Source: Candidatus Aminicenantes bacterium UBA2190
GTDB lineage: Bacteria > Acidobacteriota > Aminicenantia > UBA2199
DNA: 38,117 bases
NCBI GenBank assembly: GCA_002335385.1
Contig: DCVK01000014.1
Location: 1 to 38,117, forward strand
Direction of reading: 5' to 3'
Position numbers and translations under genes: made by a program. Positions 15,783 to 23,381 of the stretch are shown in pieces. Positions within the stretch are counted from its first letter, which is position 1. Each line of letters opens with the position of its first letter. A model generated the notes under the pieces. That model saw only the letters and a program-made list of their open reading frames with translations, searched no databases and was not told where the DNA came from.

Positions 15783-16537
15783 ACCGGGCGACGAAATTCT
15801 CCATCCAGGGGCTGCACGTCCAATATGGAGGCATGTACGCCCTGCGTGACCTGAACCTGGAGATCGCCGCCAACGAGATCTTCACCGTCATCGGCCCGGC
15901 CAACTCGGGGAAATCCACTTTCCTGAATTCCCTCAACCGCCTGATCGACCTGGAAGCGCACAGCCGCGTCAGCGGCATGATCCGCCTGGATGGGATCGAC
16001 ATCCGCGCCGGCTTGGAGGTGGAGGCGCTGCGGCGCAAGGTGGGCATCGTCTTCGCCCTGCCGCTGCCGCTGCCCGTCTCCATCTATGAAAACGTGGTGT
16101 ACGGCTTGCGCATGCAGGGCGTTCGCGACGCGAAGTCGCTGGACGCGGCGGTGGAACGGAGCCTGATCGAATCGTACCTGTGGGAGGAGGTCAAGGATCG
16201 CCTGCGCACGCCGGCGATGAACCTCTCCGGCGGACAGCAGCAGCGCCTGTGCATGGCGCGCATTCTCGCCGGCCAGCCCGATGTTCTGCTCTTTGACGAA
16301 CCGACATCGGGGCTGGACCCGATCTCCACGGCGCGCATCGAGGAGACCATGCTGGTCCTCAAGGAGAAGTACACCATCGTGCTGGTGACCAACAACGTGG
16401 CCCAGGCGGCCCGCGTCGGCGACCGCACAGCCTTTTTCCTGATGGGGGAGATGATCGAAGTGAGCGAAACCAGCACGATGTTCACGACGCCGGCCGACAG
16501 CCGCACCAGCGACTACATCACCGGCAAGTTCGGGTGA
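15776..16537 (+). CDS. pstB: PstB1: phosphate ABC ATPase with degenerate Q- and H-loops
   Basis: A 253-residue PstB-family ATPase. Walker A (GPANSGKST, 40-48), signature LSGGQ (150-154) and Walker B with catalytic Glu (LLFDEP, Glu175) are intact. The Q-loop, VFQRPNPFP in canonical PstB, is VFALPLPLP here, so Gln is Ala94. The switch histidine, VTHN in canonical PstB, is VTNN here, so His is Asn206. Both lie in otherwise well-conserved sequence with no frameshift, so this is not a decaying pseudogene. The start overlaps pstA by 7 bases and the end overlaps pstB2 by 4. It probably forms a heterodimer with PstB2. Confidence 0.92.
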   Translation: MVNRATKFSIQGLHVQYGGMYALRDLNLEIAANEIFTVIGPANSGKSTFLNSLNRLIDLEAHSRVSGMIRLDGIDIRAGLEVEALRRKVGIVFALPLPLPVSIYENVVYGLRMQGVRDAKSLDAAVERSLIESYLWEEVKDRLRTPAMNLSGGQQQRLCMARILAGQPDVLLFDEPTSGLDPISTARIEETMLVLKEKYTIVLVTNNVAQAARVGDRTAFFLMGEMIEVSETSTMFTTPADSRTSDYITGKFG

Positions 16538-17298
16538 GCATGGGCGACTTCTGCATCGAGACAAGGGGCCTTGACCTTTTCTACGGCGATTTCCAGGCCC
16601 TGACCGCCGTCGACCTTCAGGTGCCGGCGCGCGAGGTGACCGCCCTGATCGGCCCCAGCGGCTGCGGCAAGAGCACGCTGCTGCGGGTGTTCAACCGCAT
16701 GAACGACCTGATCGACGGCGTGCGCGTCGCGGGCAAGGTGCTCGTCGACAACGAGGATATCTACGCCCCCGACGCCGACCTGCTGAGGCTGCGCGAGAAG
16801 GTGGGCATGGTCTTCCAGCGCCCCAATCCCTTCCCGCTTTCTGTGTACGAGAACATCGCCTTCGGCCTGTCCGTGCACAGGCTGGCCGGCCGCCGCGAGT
16901 ACGGGATGGTCGTGGAGCAGGCGCTGCGCGACGTGCTGCTCTGGGACGACCTCAAGGACAAGCTGCACAAGTCGGCGCTGAGCCTGTCGCTGGAGCAGCA
17001 GCAGCGCCTGTGCATCGCCCGCGTCCTGCCGCTGAAGCCGCAGGTCCTGCTCATGGACGAGCCCTGCTCCGCCCTCGACCCCATCGCCACCCTGCACATC
17101 GAGGACCTGATGCGCAAGCTGAAGAGCGACTACACCATCGTCATCGTCACCCACAACATGCAGCAGGCGGCGCGGGCTTCGGACCGCGCCGGCTTCATGT
17201 ACCTGGGCAAGCTGATCGAGTTCGACGAGACGGCGAAGATCTTCACCCAGCCGCGGCAGGAGTTGACGGAGAACTACATCAGCGGCCGCTTCGGCTGA
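16534..17298 (+). CDS. pstB: PstB2: phosphate ABC ATPase with degenerate signature motif
   Basis: A 254-residue second PstB (numbered from GTG 16534; ATG 16540 is an alternative start). Walker A (GPSGCGKST, 40-48), the Q-loop (VFQRPNPFP, Gln95), Walker B with Glu176 and the switch histidine (VTHNMQQ, His207) are canonical. The ABC signature, LSGGQQQR in PstB, is LSLEQQQR here (151-158). The defect is the mirror image of PstB1. In a PstB1-PstB2 dimer, the intact Walker/Q/H set of PstB2 would face the intact LSGGQ of PstB1 (site 1), and the defective halves would face each other (site 2). Confidence 0.92.
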   Translation: MSMGDFCIETRGLDLFYGDFQALTAVDLQVPAREVTALIGPSGCGKSTLLRVFNRMNDLIDGVRVAGKVLVDNEDIYAPDADLLRLREKVGMVFQRPNPFPLSVYENIAFGLSVHRLAGRREYGMVVEQALRDVLLWDDLKDKLHKSALSLSLEQQQRLCIARVLPLKPQVLLMDEPCSALDPIATLHIEDLMRKLKSDYTIVIVTHNMQQAARASDRAGFMYLGKLIEFDETAKIFTQPRQELTENYISGRFG

Positions 17299-17313
17299 CC
17301 CGAGGAGGACTTC

Positions 17314-17964
17314 ATGGCCAGAGAACACTTTCAGAACATGCTGCGCGAGGTGGAGCACGAGCTGGCGGGCATGGGCGAATTGGTCGTCGCCGCCATCGAG
17401 CGCTCCGTCCAGGCGCTGAAGCACGCCGACAAAGCCGAGGCCGAGCGCATCATCGCGGCGGATGAAGCGATCAACTGCAAACGCTGGCAGATCGAGAACC
17501 AGTGCATCCAGCTCTTCGCCACCCAGCAGCCGGTGGCCGGCGACCTGCGCGAGATCGTCTCCTTCATGGACCTGGTCACCAACCTGGAGCGCATGGCCGA
17601 TCATGCCAAGGGCATCGCCAAGATCGTGGTCATGCACGACCAGACCCCCCTGCTCAAGCCGCTGATCGACATCCCGCGCATGGCGGAGAAGGCCGGAGAG
17701 ATGATCCGCAAGAGCCTGAACGCCTTCATCACCCAGGACGTGGCTGCCGCCCGGGCCATCATGGCGATGGATGACGAGATCGATGCGCTCTACGAGCAGA
17801 TCTTCCGCGAATTGCTGACCTACATGATGGAGGACCCCCGGACCATCACCCGCGCCGTCTACCTGATCTGGGTCAGCCACAACCTGGAGCGCATCGCCGA
17901 CCGCGTGACCAACATCTGCGAGCGCATCGTCTTCATGGTCACCGGCGAGACCTGCGGCAACTGA
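17314..17964 (+). CDS. phoU: Phosphate transport regulator PhoU
   Basis: A 216-residue protein made of two three-helix bundles. It links Pst transport to phosphate signalling and restrains uptake when phosphate is plentiful. The paired metal-binding helices are visible as NLERMADHAKGIAK and NLERIADRVTNICERI. It starts at ATG 17314 with GAGGA upstream, 15 bases after pstB2, and is the last gene of the operon. No terminator is obvious in the AT-rich gap that follows. Confidence 0.94.
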   Translation: MAREHFQNMLREVEHELAGMGELVVAAIERSVQALKHADKAEAERIIAADEAINCKRWQIENQCIQLFATQQPVAGDLREIVSFMDLVTNLERMADHAKGIAKIVVMHDQTPLLKPLIDIPRMAEKAGEMIRKSLNAFITQDVAAARAIMAMDDEIDALYEQIFRELLTYMMEDPRTITRAVYLIWVSHNLERIADRVTNICERIVFMVTGETCGN

Positions 17965-18012
17965 ATCCTAGCCCCGTTCCTGAAAAATTGTGCAAATAAT
18001 GTTTCCAATCTA

Positions 18013-18041
18013 TTGACACGTCAGAAAAATTGAACTATATT
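18013..18041 (+). promoter_or_regulatory. Promoter of the lysine aminomutase cluster
   Basis: TTGACA at 18013-18018, a 17-bp spacer, and TATATT at 18036-18041, in an AT-rich gap after phoU. The predicted start near 18048 leaves a leader of about 22 bases containing GGGAGG before TTG 18070. Confidence 0.8.
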
Positions 18042-18069
18042 CGCATTCGAAAAGCGGGAGGCACTGAAA

Positions 18070-19392
18070 TTGAAAAAAGCCATTCATGCGGCGGCGTTGA
18101 AGGAAACTGAAATTCCCGGTGAGGAGGCCGAACCTCCAAGCACAGCGGTGCTGGAGGAAAGCAACAACACCGCCCCGTCGTTGCTCTTTCCCGAGCTGAT
18201 CCAATTTCCCAATTCCAAGCCCGACCGTACCTTTCTGAAGATCGGCGCGCGCTCCCTGCAGTTCCAGCGGAAGTTCTTCCCGCTGGCCACCACCGCCGAC
18301 TGGAACAGCTGGGAATGGCAGCTGCGCAACAGCATCATTAGCCTGCAGGCGCTGCAGAAGGTCCTGCAGCTGTCCGACGACGAAATGCGCGCCATGGCGG
18401 TCGATTGCGGCAACCTGCCGCTGCGCATCACCCCGTATTACGCCAGCCTGCTCGACCCCCTGGATCCCCTGCAGCCGCTGCGCCGCAGCGTCGTGCCGGT
18501 GACCGCCGAGCAGCTCATCTCCTGCGGCGAGGCCGCCGACCCGCTGGGCGAGGACACGCACAGCCGCGTTCCCGGGCTGGTGCACCGCTATCCCGACCGG
18601 GTGCTTTTCCTGGTCACCGGCTTCTGCTCCAGCTACTGCCGCTACTGCACCCGCTCGCGCCTGGTGGGCGACCAGAACAAGCGCCATCTCAACCGCGACC
18701 AGTGGGACCGCGCCCTTTCCTATATCGAGATGAACCCCGACGTGCGCGACGTGCTGCTCTCGGGGGGCGACCCGCTCACCCTTCCCGACAGCAGCCTGGA
18801 ATACCTGCTGACCCGCCTCAGCCGCATCCCGCATGTCGAGTTCGTGCGCATCGGCTCCAAGGTGCCGGTGGTCCTGCCGCAGCGCGTCACCCACTCGCTG
18901 GTCAACGTGCTGAAACGCTTCCGCCCCCTGTGGATGAGCCTGCATTTCACCCATCCCGACGAGATCACCCAGGAAACGGCGCAGGCCTGCGAGCGCCTGG
19001 CCGACGCCGGCATCCCCCTGGGCAGCCAGACGGTTCTGCTCAAGGGGATCAACGACTCGGTGCCGGTCATGAAGAAGCTGATGCACGAGCTGCTCAAGCT
19101 CCGTGTCCGCCCCTATTATCTCTACCAGTGCGACCCCATCCTCGGCTCCTCGCACTTCCGTACCCCGGTCGAGAAGGGCCTGGAGCTCATCGAGGGCCTG
19201 CGCGGCCACACCAGCGGCTACGCCGTGCCCCATTATGTCGTCGATGCCCCCGGCGGCGGCGGCAAGATCCCGCTGCTGCCCGACTACTACCAGGGCCGCG
19301 AGGAAGGCGACGTGATGCTGCGCAACTACCAGAAGAAGATTTTCCGCTACCCCGATGCCGAGTGCGCCGGGGATGTTCCCGCGGACTCCTGA
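18070..19392 (+). CDS. kamA: Lysine 2,3-aminomutase (radical SAM, PLP)
   Basis: A 440-residue enzyme that converts L-lysine to beta-lysine. The start is TTG 18070, about eight bases after GGGAGG. The radical-SAM cluster is C186-x3-C190-x2-C193 (CSSYCRYC). Asp355 (YQCD) and Asp392 (VVDAP) sit where the Clostridium enzyme's Asp293 and Asp330 grip the lysine side-chain amine, and the PLP lysine is Lys399 (GGGGK); the 37- and 7-residue spacings agree exactly. Retaining both Asp residues argues for lysine rather than glutamate as substrate. An EF-P-modifying (EpmB-like) role is unlikely given the downstream ATP-grasp and acetyltransferase genes. Confidence 0.9.
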   Translation: MKKAIHAAALKETEIPGEEAEPPSTAVLEESNNTAPSLLFPELIQFPNSKPDRTFLKIGARSLQFQRKFFPLATTADWNSWEWQLRNSIISLQALQKVLQLSDDEMRAMAVDCGNLPLRITPYYASLLDPLDPLQPLRRSVVPVTAEQLISCGEAADPLGEDTHSRVPGLVHRYPDRVLFLVTGFCSSYCRYCTRSRLVGDQNKRHLNRDQWDRALSYIEMNPDVRDVLLSGGDPLTLPDSSLEYLLTRLSRIPHVEFVRIGSKVPVVLPQRVTHSLVNVLKRFRPLWMSLHFTHPDEITQETAQACERLADAGIPLGSQTVLLKGINDSVPVMKKLMHELLKLRVRPYYLYQCDPILGSSHFRTPVEKGLELIEGLRGHTSGYAVPHYVVDAPGGGGKIPLLPDYYQGREEGDVMLRNYQKKIFRYPDAECAGDVPADS

Positions 19393-19418
19393 TCGCCCCG
19401 CCCGGTTGCGGGTCCTGC

Positions 19419-19447
19419 TTGCTTATCCCCAGGCATTGACATACAAT
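19419..19447 (+). promoter_or_regulatory. Candidate internal promoter before the ATP-grasp genes
   Basis: TTGCTT at 19419-19424, a 17-bp spacer, and TACAAT at 19442-19447. The predicted start near 19454 gives a short leader before ATG 19479. The ligase genes could thus be expressed both from the kamA promoter and independently. Confidence 0.5.
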
Positions 19448-19478
19448 CGCGATGAGTTCGTAAAGCGGAGAAGACAGC

Positions 19479-20456
19479 ATGATCATCGGCATGACCTATG
19501 ACCTCAGGCAGGATTACCTCGACGCCGGCTACGGCAGCGAAGAAACAGCCGAGTTCGACAAGCCCGACACCATCGAGGGCATCGAGACGGCGCTCCGCAG
19601 CCTGGGGCATGAGACGCGGCGCATCGGCCATATCAAGAGCCTGGTGGGGCGGTTGGCCGCCGGCGAGCGCTGGGACATGGTCTTCAATATCTGCGAGGGC
19701 ATGTTCGGGCTGGGCCGCGAGGCCCAGGTGCCGGCCCTGCTCGATGCCTACGAGATCCCTTATACGTTCTCCGGGCCGCTGATCCTGGCCCTGGCCCTGG
19801 ACAAGGGGATGACCAAGACGGTGGTGCGTTCTTTCGGCGTCCCCACCCCCGACTTCGCCGTGATCGCGGCGCCTGCGGACATCGCCGGCATCGACCTGCC
19901 TTTCCCCCTGTTCGCCAAACCGCTGGCCGAGGGCACCGGCAAGGGGATCGACGCCCGCTCCAAGATCGATTCCCGCGAACAACTGGCCGCCGTTTGCCGC
20001 GGCCTGCTGGAACGATTCAGGCAGCCGGTGCTGGTGGAGACCTACCTGCCCGGGCGCGAGTTCACCGTGGGCATCACGGGCAGCGGCGCCGCCGCTGAAG
20101 TGGTCGGGGTCATGGAGGTCATGCTCAATGACGGGGCCGAGGCCAACGCCTATTCCTACATCAACAAGGAGCAGTACGAGGAGAAGGTACGCTACGCCCT
20201 GGCCCCGGATGCGGATGCCGCCGCCGGCGCCGGGGTGGCGCTGCGGGCCTGGCGCGGCCTGGGCTGCCTCGACGGCGGCCGCGTCGACGTCAAGATGGAC
20301 CGCGACGGCCTCGTCAACTTCATCGAGGTGAACCCGCTGGCGGGCCTGAACCCGACCCATTCCGACCTGCCCATCATCTGCCGCCTGCGGGGGATCCCGT
20401 TCACGGAACTGATCGCGCGCATCATGGCCTCCGCCGCCGGGAGGCTGCGCCGGTGA
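19479..20456 (+). CDS. ATP-grasp ligase 1, D-Ala-D-Ala ligase-like
   Basis: A 325-residue ATP-grasp enzyme. The N-terminal lobe contains VFNICEG, the stretch typical of D-alanine-D-alanine ligases. The glycine-rich ATP loop is EGTGKGI, the central sheet has GREFTVGITG, and the Mg-binding C-terminal motif reads FIEVNPLAGLNPTHSDLP (Glu and Asn ligands). True Ddl proteins usually have HGxxGEDG and EVNTLPGMT stretches that are missing here, so the substrate is probably not D-alanine. It shares a transcription unit with kamA, and its stop overlaps the start of a second ATP-grasp gene. It may join a beta-lysine unit to another amino or carboxylic acid. Confidence 0.85.
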   Translation: MIIGMTYDLRQDYLDAGYGSEETAEFDKPDTIEGIETALRSLGHETRRIGHIKSLVGRLAAGERWDMVFNICEGMFGLGREAQVPALLDAYEIPYTFSGPLILALALDKGMTKTVVRSFGVPTPDFAVIAAPADIAGIDLPFPLFAKPLAEGTGKGIDARSKIDSREQLAAVCRGLLERFRQPVLVETYLPGREFTVGITGSGAAAEVVGVMEVMLNDGAEANAYSYINKEQYEEKVRYALAPDADAAAGAGVALRAWRGLGCLDGGRVDVKMDRDGLVNFIEVNPLAGLNPTHSDLPIICRLRGIPFTELIARIMASAAGRLRR

Positions 20457-21463
20457 AAAAAAGGAACGCGGTCATCCTGCACAACCAGGTCGGTCCCGAT
20501 TCGCCCAAGGACGAGCTGGACGTCCTGGTCCAGGTCGAGGCGGTGCGCCGTTCCCTGGCCGAGCTGGGCTACCGGCCGCTGATCATCCCCTTTTCCCTCG
20601 ATGTCGGCGCGGCGCTGCGGGCCCTGCGCCGTGCCGAGCCGCTCTTTGTCTTCAACCTCGTGGAAACGGTGGCGGGCGACGGCCGGCTCATTCACCTGGC
20701 GCCGGCGCTGCTGGACCATCTCCGCCTGCCCTACACCGGCAGCGGCCAGGAAGCCGTCTTTGTCACCTCCAACAAGGTTCTGAGCAAGAGGCTTTTCCAG
20801 CAGTCCGGGATCCCGACCCCCCGCTGGATGGAAGCGGCGCAGCCGCCTGACGTTCCCTGGGCGGAAACGGGGACTTGGATTCTCAAGTCGGTCTGGGAGC
20901 ATGCCTCCAACTGGTTCGGCGATGATTCCGTCGTTTGCGCCGCGAGCGCGGCCGAGTTGCGGCGTCTGCTGGAGCAGAAGGACCGGAAAGGAGGATTCTT
21001 CGCCGAGCGCTACATCGAGGGGCGCGAGTTCAATCAGGCGCTGCTGGCCGGGGAGTGCCTGCCCGCGGCCGAGATGCGCTTCGTCGATTACCCGGAGGAC
21101 AAGCTGCGCATCGTCGATTTCCGCGCCAAATGGGAGGAGGATTCGTTCGAATACGCCCATACGCAGCGCGGCTTCGATCTCAGCGCCGCCGACCGGCCCC
21201 TGGTCGAGGAGCTGCACGACATTTCCCGCCGCTGCTGGGAGAGGTTCGGGCTGACGGGCTACGCCCGGGTCGACTTCCGCGTTGATGCCGGCGGCCGCCC
21301 CTGGGTGCTGGAGATCAACACCAATCCCTGCCTGGCGCCCGACGGCGGTTTTTTCGCCGCCGCCGCGCGCGCCGGCCTGTCGTACACGCGCATGGTGGAG
21401 CGCATCGTCGAGGATTGCCTGGAGCGGCGGGCCGGTTCCCGGCCGCATCATGATGGAGGGTAG
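20453..21463 (+). CDS. ATP-grasp ligase 2, D-Ala-D-Ala ligase-like
   Basis: A 336-residue second ATP-grasp enzyme. It starts at GTG 20453, which overlaps the previous stop. It has the FNLVET stretch in the first lobe, PYTGSGQEA, an AERYIEGREFNQALL central strand, and the metal-binding end VLEINTNPCLAPDGGFFAAA. It is clearly different in sequence from ligase 1, so this is not a recent tandem duplication. Two consecutive ligases suggest two successive amide bonds or a heteromeric enzyme. The GNAT gene begins 1 base after its stop. Confidence 0.83.
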   Translation: MKKRNAVILHNQVGPDSPKDELDVLVQVEAVRRSLAELGYRPLIIPFSLDVGAALRALRRAEPLFVFNLVETVAGDGRLIHLAPALLDHLRLPYTGSGQEAVFVTSNKVLSKRLFQQSGIPTPRWMEAAQPPDVPWAETGTWILKSVWEHASNWFGDDSVVCAASAAELRRLLEQKDRKGGFFAERYIEGREFNQALLAGECLPAAEMRFVDYPEDKLRIVDFRAKWEEDSFEYAHTQRGFDLSAADRPLVEELHDISRRCWERFGLTGYARVDFRVDAGGRPWVLEINTNPCLAPDGGFFAAAARAGLSYTRMVERIVEDCLERRAGSRPHHDGG

Positions 21464-21464
21464 G

Positions 21465-21977
21465 ATGAGCGAGCATGATAAGCTGGCATTCCGCGAACAG
21501 GTGCGGCCCGATGATGCCGCCGCCGTTTGCGAGATCGTCACCTCGACAGGGTTCTTCCATGACCATGAGGTCGCCGTGGCGGTGGAGCTGGTGGAGGAGA
21601 GGCTGGAGAAAGGGACGGGCAGCGGCTACCTCTTCCTCTTCGCCGAGCTGGCGGGGCGCACCGTGGGCTACAGCTGCTACGGCGAGATCGCCTGCACCGC
21701 AGGCAGCTATGACCTGTATTGGATCGCCGTGCACGACGCGCAGCGCCACCGGGGCATCGGCAGGGTCCTGCTCGAAAGGACCGAGGCGCTGATCGCGGGT
21801 CTCCGCGGGCGCGTCATCTTTGTGGAAACCTCGGGACGGGAAAAATACCTGCCGACGCGGCAATTCTACCGGCGCTGCGGCTACCATGAGGAAGCGGTGC
21901 TGAAGGGGTTCTACGCCGACGGCGACGACAAGGTCATCTACGCCAAGCGCCTGGAGGCGGCATGGTCGAAAAAGTAA
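21465..21977 (+). CDS. GNAT-family N-acetyltransferase
   Basis: A 170-residue acyl-CoA-dependent acetyltransferase. ATG 21465 was chosen because GGAGGG lies five bases upstream. The acetyl-CoA loop is visible as QRHRGIGRVLL, followed by the typical FYRRCGY near the C-terminus. Its position after a lysine 2,3-aminomutase recalls AblB, which acetylates beta-lysine to the compatible solute N-epsilon-acetyl-beta-lysine. The sequence alone does not prove the same substrate, and the two ligases in between suggest the acceptor could be a beta-lysine-containing conjugate. It overlaps corA by 16 bases. Confidence 0.85.
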   Translation: MSEHDKLAFREQVRPDDAAAVCEIVTSTGFFHDHEVAVAVELVEERLEKGTGSGYLFLFAELAGRTVGYSCYGEIACTAGSYDLYWIAVHDAQRHRGIGRVLLERTEALIAGLRGRVIFVETSGREKYLPTRQFYRRCGYHEEAVLKGFYADGDDKVIYAKRLEAAWSKK

Positions 21978-23029
21978 AGAAAAGGTCGGCCAAGGCCGGG
22001 CTGCCCCCGGGAGTCCTGGTCCATGTCGGCACGCAGAAGGTCGCGGAAAGCCGCGTGCGCATTCTCGATTACGATGAGCGGGGCGTGCGCGAAAAGAACC
22101 CGGCGCTCCTGGACGAATGCGTCCCTTTCCGCGACACCGATACGGTGACCTGGATCGACATCGAGGGGCTTCAGGACGTCGACTTGCTGGAGGGCCTGGG
22201 CCGCTGCTACGGCCTGCATCCGCTGATCCTCGAGGATATCCTCAATACCGACCAGCGCCCCAAGTCCGACGACATGGACGACTATATCTACGTCGTCCTC
22301 AAGATGCTCGATTTCGACCCGGCCAGCCTGGAGATCGTTTCCGAGCAGGTCAGCGTCGTCTTCGGCCGCAACTTCGTGATCTCTTTCCAGGAGGGGCGCG
22401 AGGGCGACCTCTTCGAGCCGCTGCGCCAGCGCATCCGCAACGGCAAGGGGCGCATGCGCCGCATGGGGCCCGACTACCTGGCCTATTCCCTGCTCGACAC
22501 CATCATCGACCACTATTTCGTCATCCTGGAGAAGTTCGCCGAGCGCATCGAGAAGCTCGAGGAAGAACTGATCAGCGATCCCCGGCCGGACACCCTGCAC
22601 CAGATCCACCGCCTCAAGCGCGAGATGATCTACCTGCGCAAGTCGGCCTGGCCGCTGCGCGAGGTGATCAACGGCCTGGAGAAGAGCGGGTCGGACCTGA
22701 TCCGGCCGGCGACCAAGATCTTCCTGCGCGACATCTACGACCATGCCATCCATATCGTCGACAGCATCGAGTCCTACCGCGAGATGCTCTCCAGCATGCT
22801 GGACATCTACCTCTCCTCGGTCAGCAACCGCATGAACCAGGTGATGAAGGTGCTGACGATCATCGCCACCATCTTCATGCCCCTGACCTTCCTGGCCGGC
22901 ATCTACGGCATGAACTTCCGGCACATGCCCGAGCTGGGCTGGCCCTGGGGATACCCGCTGGTGCTGGTGCTCATGTTCGCCCTGGCCGGGGCCATGATCT
23001 ATTTCTTCAAAAAAAGGAACTGGCTGTGA
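21962..23029 (+). CDS. corA: CorA-type Mg2+/Co2+ channel
   Basis: A 355-residue pentameric divalent-cation channel. A long soluble, coiled-coil-rich N-terminal domain is followed by two C-terminal membrane helices with the signature YGMNF (about 315-319) between them, and a short basic tail. It starts at ATG 21962 within the end of the GNAT gene, so it is translated as part of the kamA cluster. It could supply Mg2+ for the ATP-grasp enzymes or take part in osmotic adaptation; both are inferences from position. Confidence 0.93.
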   Translation: MVEKVKKRSAKAGLPPGVLVHVGTQKVAESRVRILDYDERGVREKNPALLDECVPFRDTDTVTWIDIEGLQDVDLLEGLGRCYGLHPLILEDILNTDQRPKSDDMDDYIYVVLKMLDFDPASLEIVSEQVSVVFGRNFVISFQEGREGDLFEPLRQRIRNGKGRMRRMGPDYLAYSLLDTIIDHYFVILEKFAERIEKLEEELISDPRPDTLHQIHRLKREMIYLRKSAWPLREVINGLEKSGSDLIRPATKIFLRDIYDHAIHIVDSIESYREMLSSMLDIYLSSVSNRMNQVMKVLTIIATIFMPLTFLAGIYGMNFRHMPELGWPWGYPLVLVLMFALAGAMIYFFKKRNWL

Positions 23030-23038
23030 AACAAAGCA

Positions 23039-23146
23039 GGTATACGGTATACGGTGTACGGTGTACGGCAAGAAACTGGAACTAAGCAAGCCAGTTCATT
23101 CAATGGCTTTCGCCTTGAACCGTAAACCGTAGACCGTAAACCGAGT
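23039..23146 (+). repeat. Inverted heptad arrays, TACGGT word
   Basis: The left array is GGTATAC, GGTATAC, GGTGTAC, GGTGTAC (23039-23066). The right array is ACCGTAA, ACCGTAG, ACCGTAA, ACCGAGT (23119-23146), its reverse complement in word type. The loop contains a second dyad, AACTGG (23074-23079) with CCAGTT (23091-23096). This occupies most of the first part of the 352-base gap between corA and trpB. Confidence 0.8.
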
Positions 23147-23162
23147 ACCAATAGTTCTTCAA

Positions 23163-23190
23163 CTTCGAACGTCGAACTTCGAACTTCGAA
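23163..23190 (-). repeat. Heptad array, GTTCGAA type (minus orientation)
   Basis: Plus-strand units CTTCGAA, CGTCGAA, CTTCGAA, CTTCGAA. This is the reverse complement of the arrays at 5152-5182 and 8139-8166. Confidence 0.8.
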
Positions 23191-23206
23191 CCTTTCCGAG
23201 TATGGC

Positions 23207-23235
23207 TTGACCTCTCTCCCAAGTTGTGGTATGTA
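23207..23235 (+). promoter_or_regulatory. Promoter of the trp leader and trpB2
   Basis: TTGACC at 23207-23212, a 17-bp spacer, and TATGTA at 23230-23235. The predicted start is about 23241-23243, directly before the leader ORF's ATG at 23244. Confidence 0.6.
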
Positions 23236-23243
23236 TATCGCCG

Positions 23244-23321
23244 ATGTCAATTGAACGGGTTCTCCTGTCGCCTGCCGTCGCCTGGCTCCGCGCCTGGCGC
23301 TGGGCGGCCCCGTCCGCCTGA
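23244..23321 (+). CDS. Putative Trp-rich leader peptide of trpB2
   Basis: A 25-codon ORF ending at TGA 23319-23321. Trp occurs at codons 14, 18 and 20, within the stretch AWLRAWRWAAPSA. There is no ribosome-binding site; the ATG lies at the predicted transcription start, so it would be read as a leaderless message. It stands 60 bases before a tryptophan synthase gene, the expected place for an attenuator. A chance ORF in GC-rich DNA remains possible because TGG is common in such sequence. Confidence 0.5.
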   Translation: MSIERVLLSPAVAWLRAWRWAAPSA

Positions 23322-23354
23322 AAATCCAACCATCCATCCATTTTTCTTTTTTTT
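23304..23354 (+). promoter_or_regulatory. Candidate attenuator region between trp leader and trpB2
   Basis: A small hairpin (GGCGG, loop, CCGCC) covers the last codons of the leader. After the leader stop comes a C-rich, G-poor stretch with CCATCCATCCA, then a T-run at 23341-23354 interrupted by one C. The hairpin is about 20 bases from the T-run, so this is not a standard intrinsic terminator. The arrangement is closer to a Rho-loading site behind a leader peptide, as in tnaC. Confidence 0.35.
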
Positions 23355-23381
23355 AAGATCAAAATACCAAGGAGAAAAAAC

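Noticed and set aside
15776..16537. PstB1 as a decaying pseudogene
   Set aside because: Full length, in frame, with intact Walker A, Walker B, LSGGQ and operon overlaps on both sides; only the Q- and H-loop residues differ, and the partner has a matching defect.
13166..17964. Horizontal transfer of the pst operon
   Set aside because: Base composition and start-codon use look like the neighbours, and no mobile element or tRNA lies at its edges.
19479..21463. The two ATP-grasp genes as a recent tandem duplication or as true ddl genes
   Set aside because: The two proteins are quite different from each other, and both lack several stretches expected of D-alanine-D-alanine ligase.
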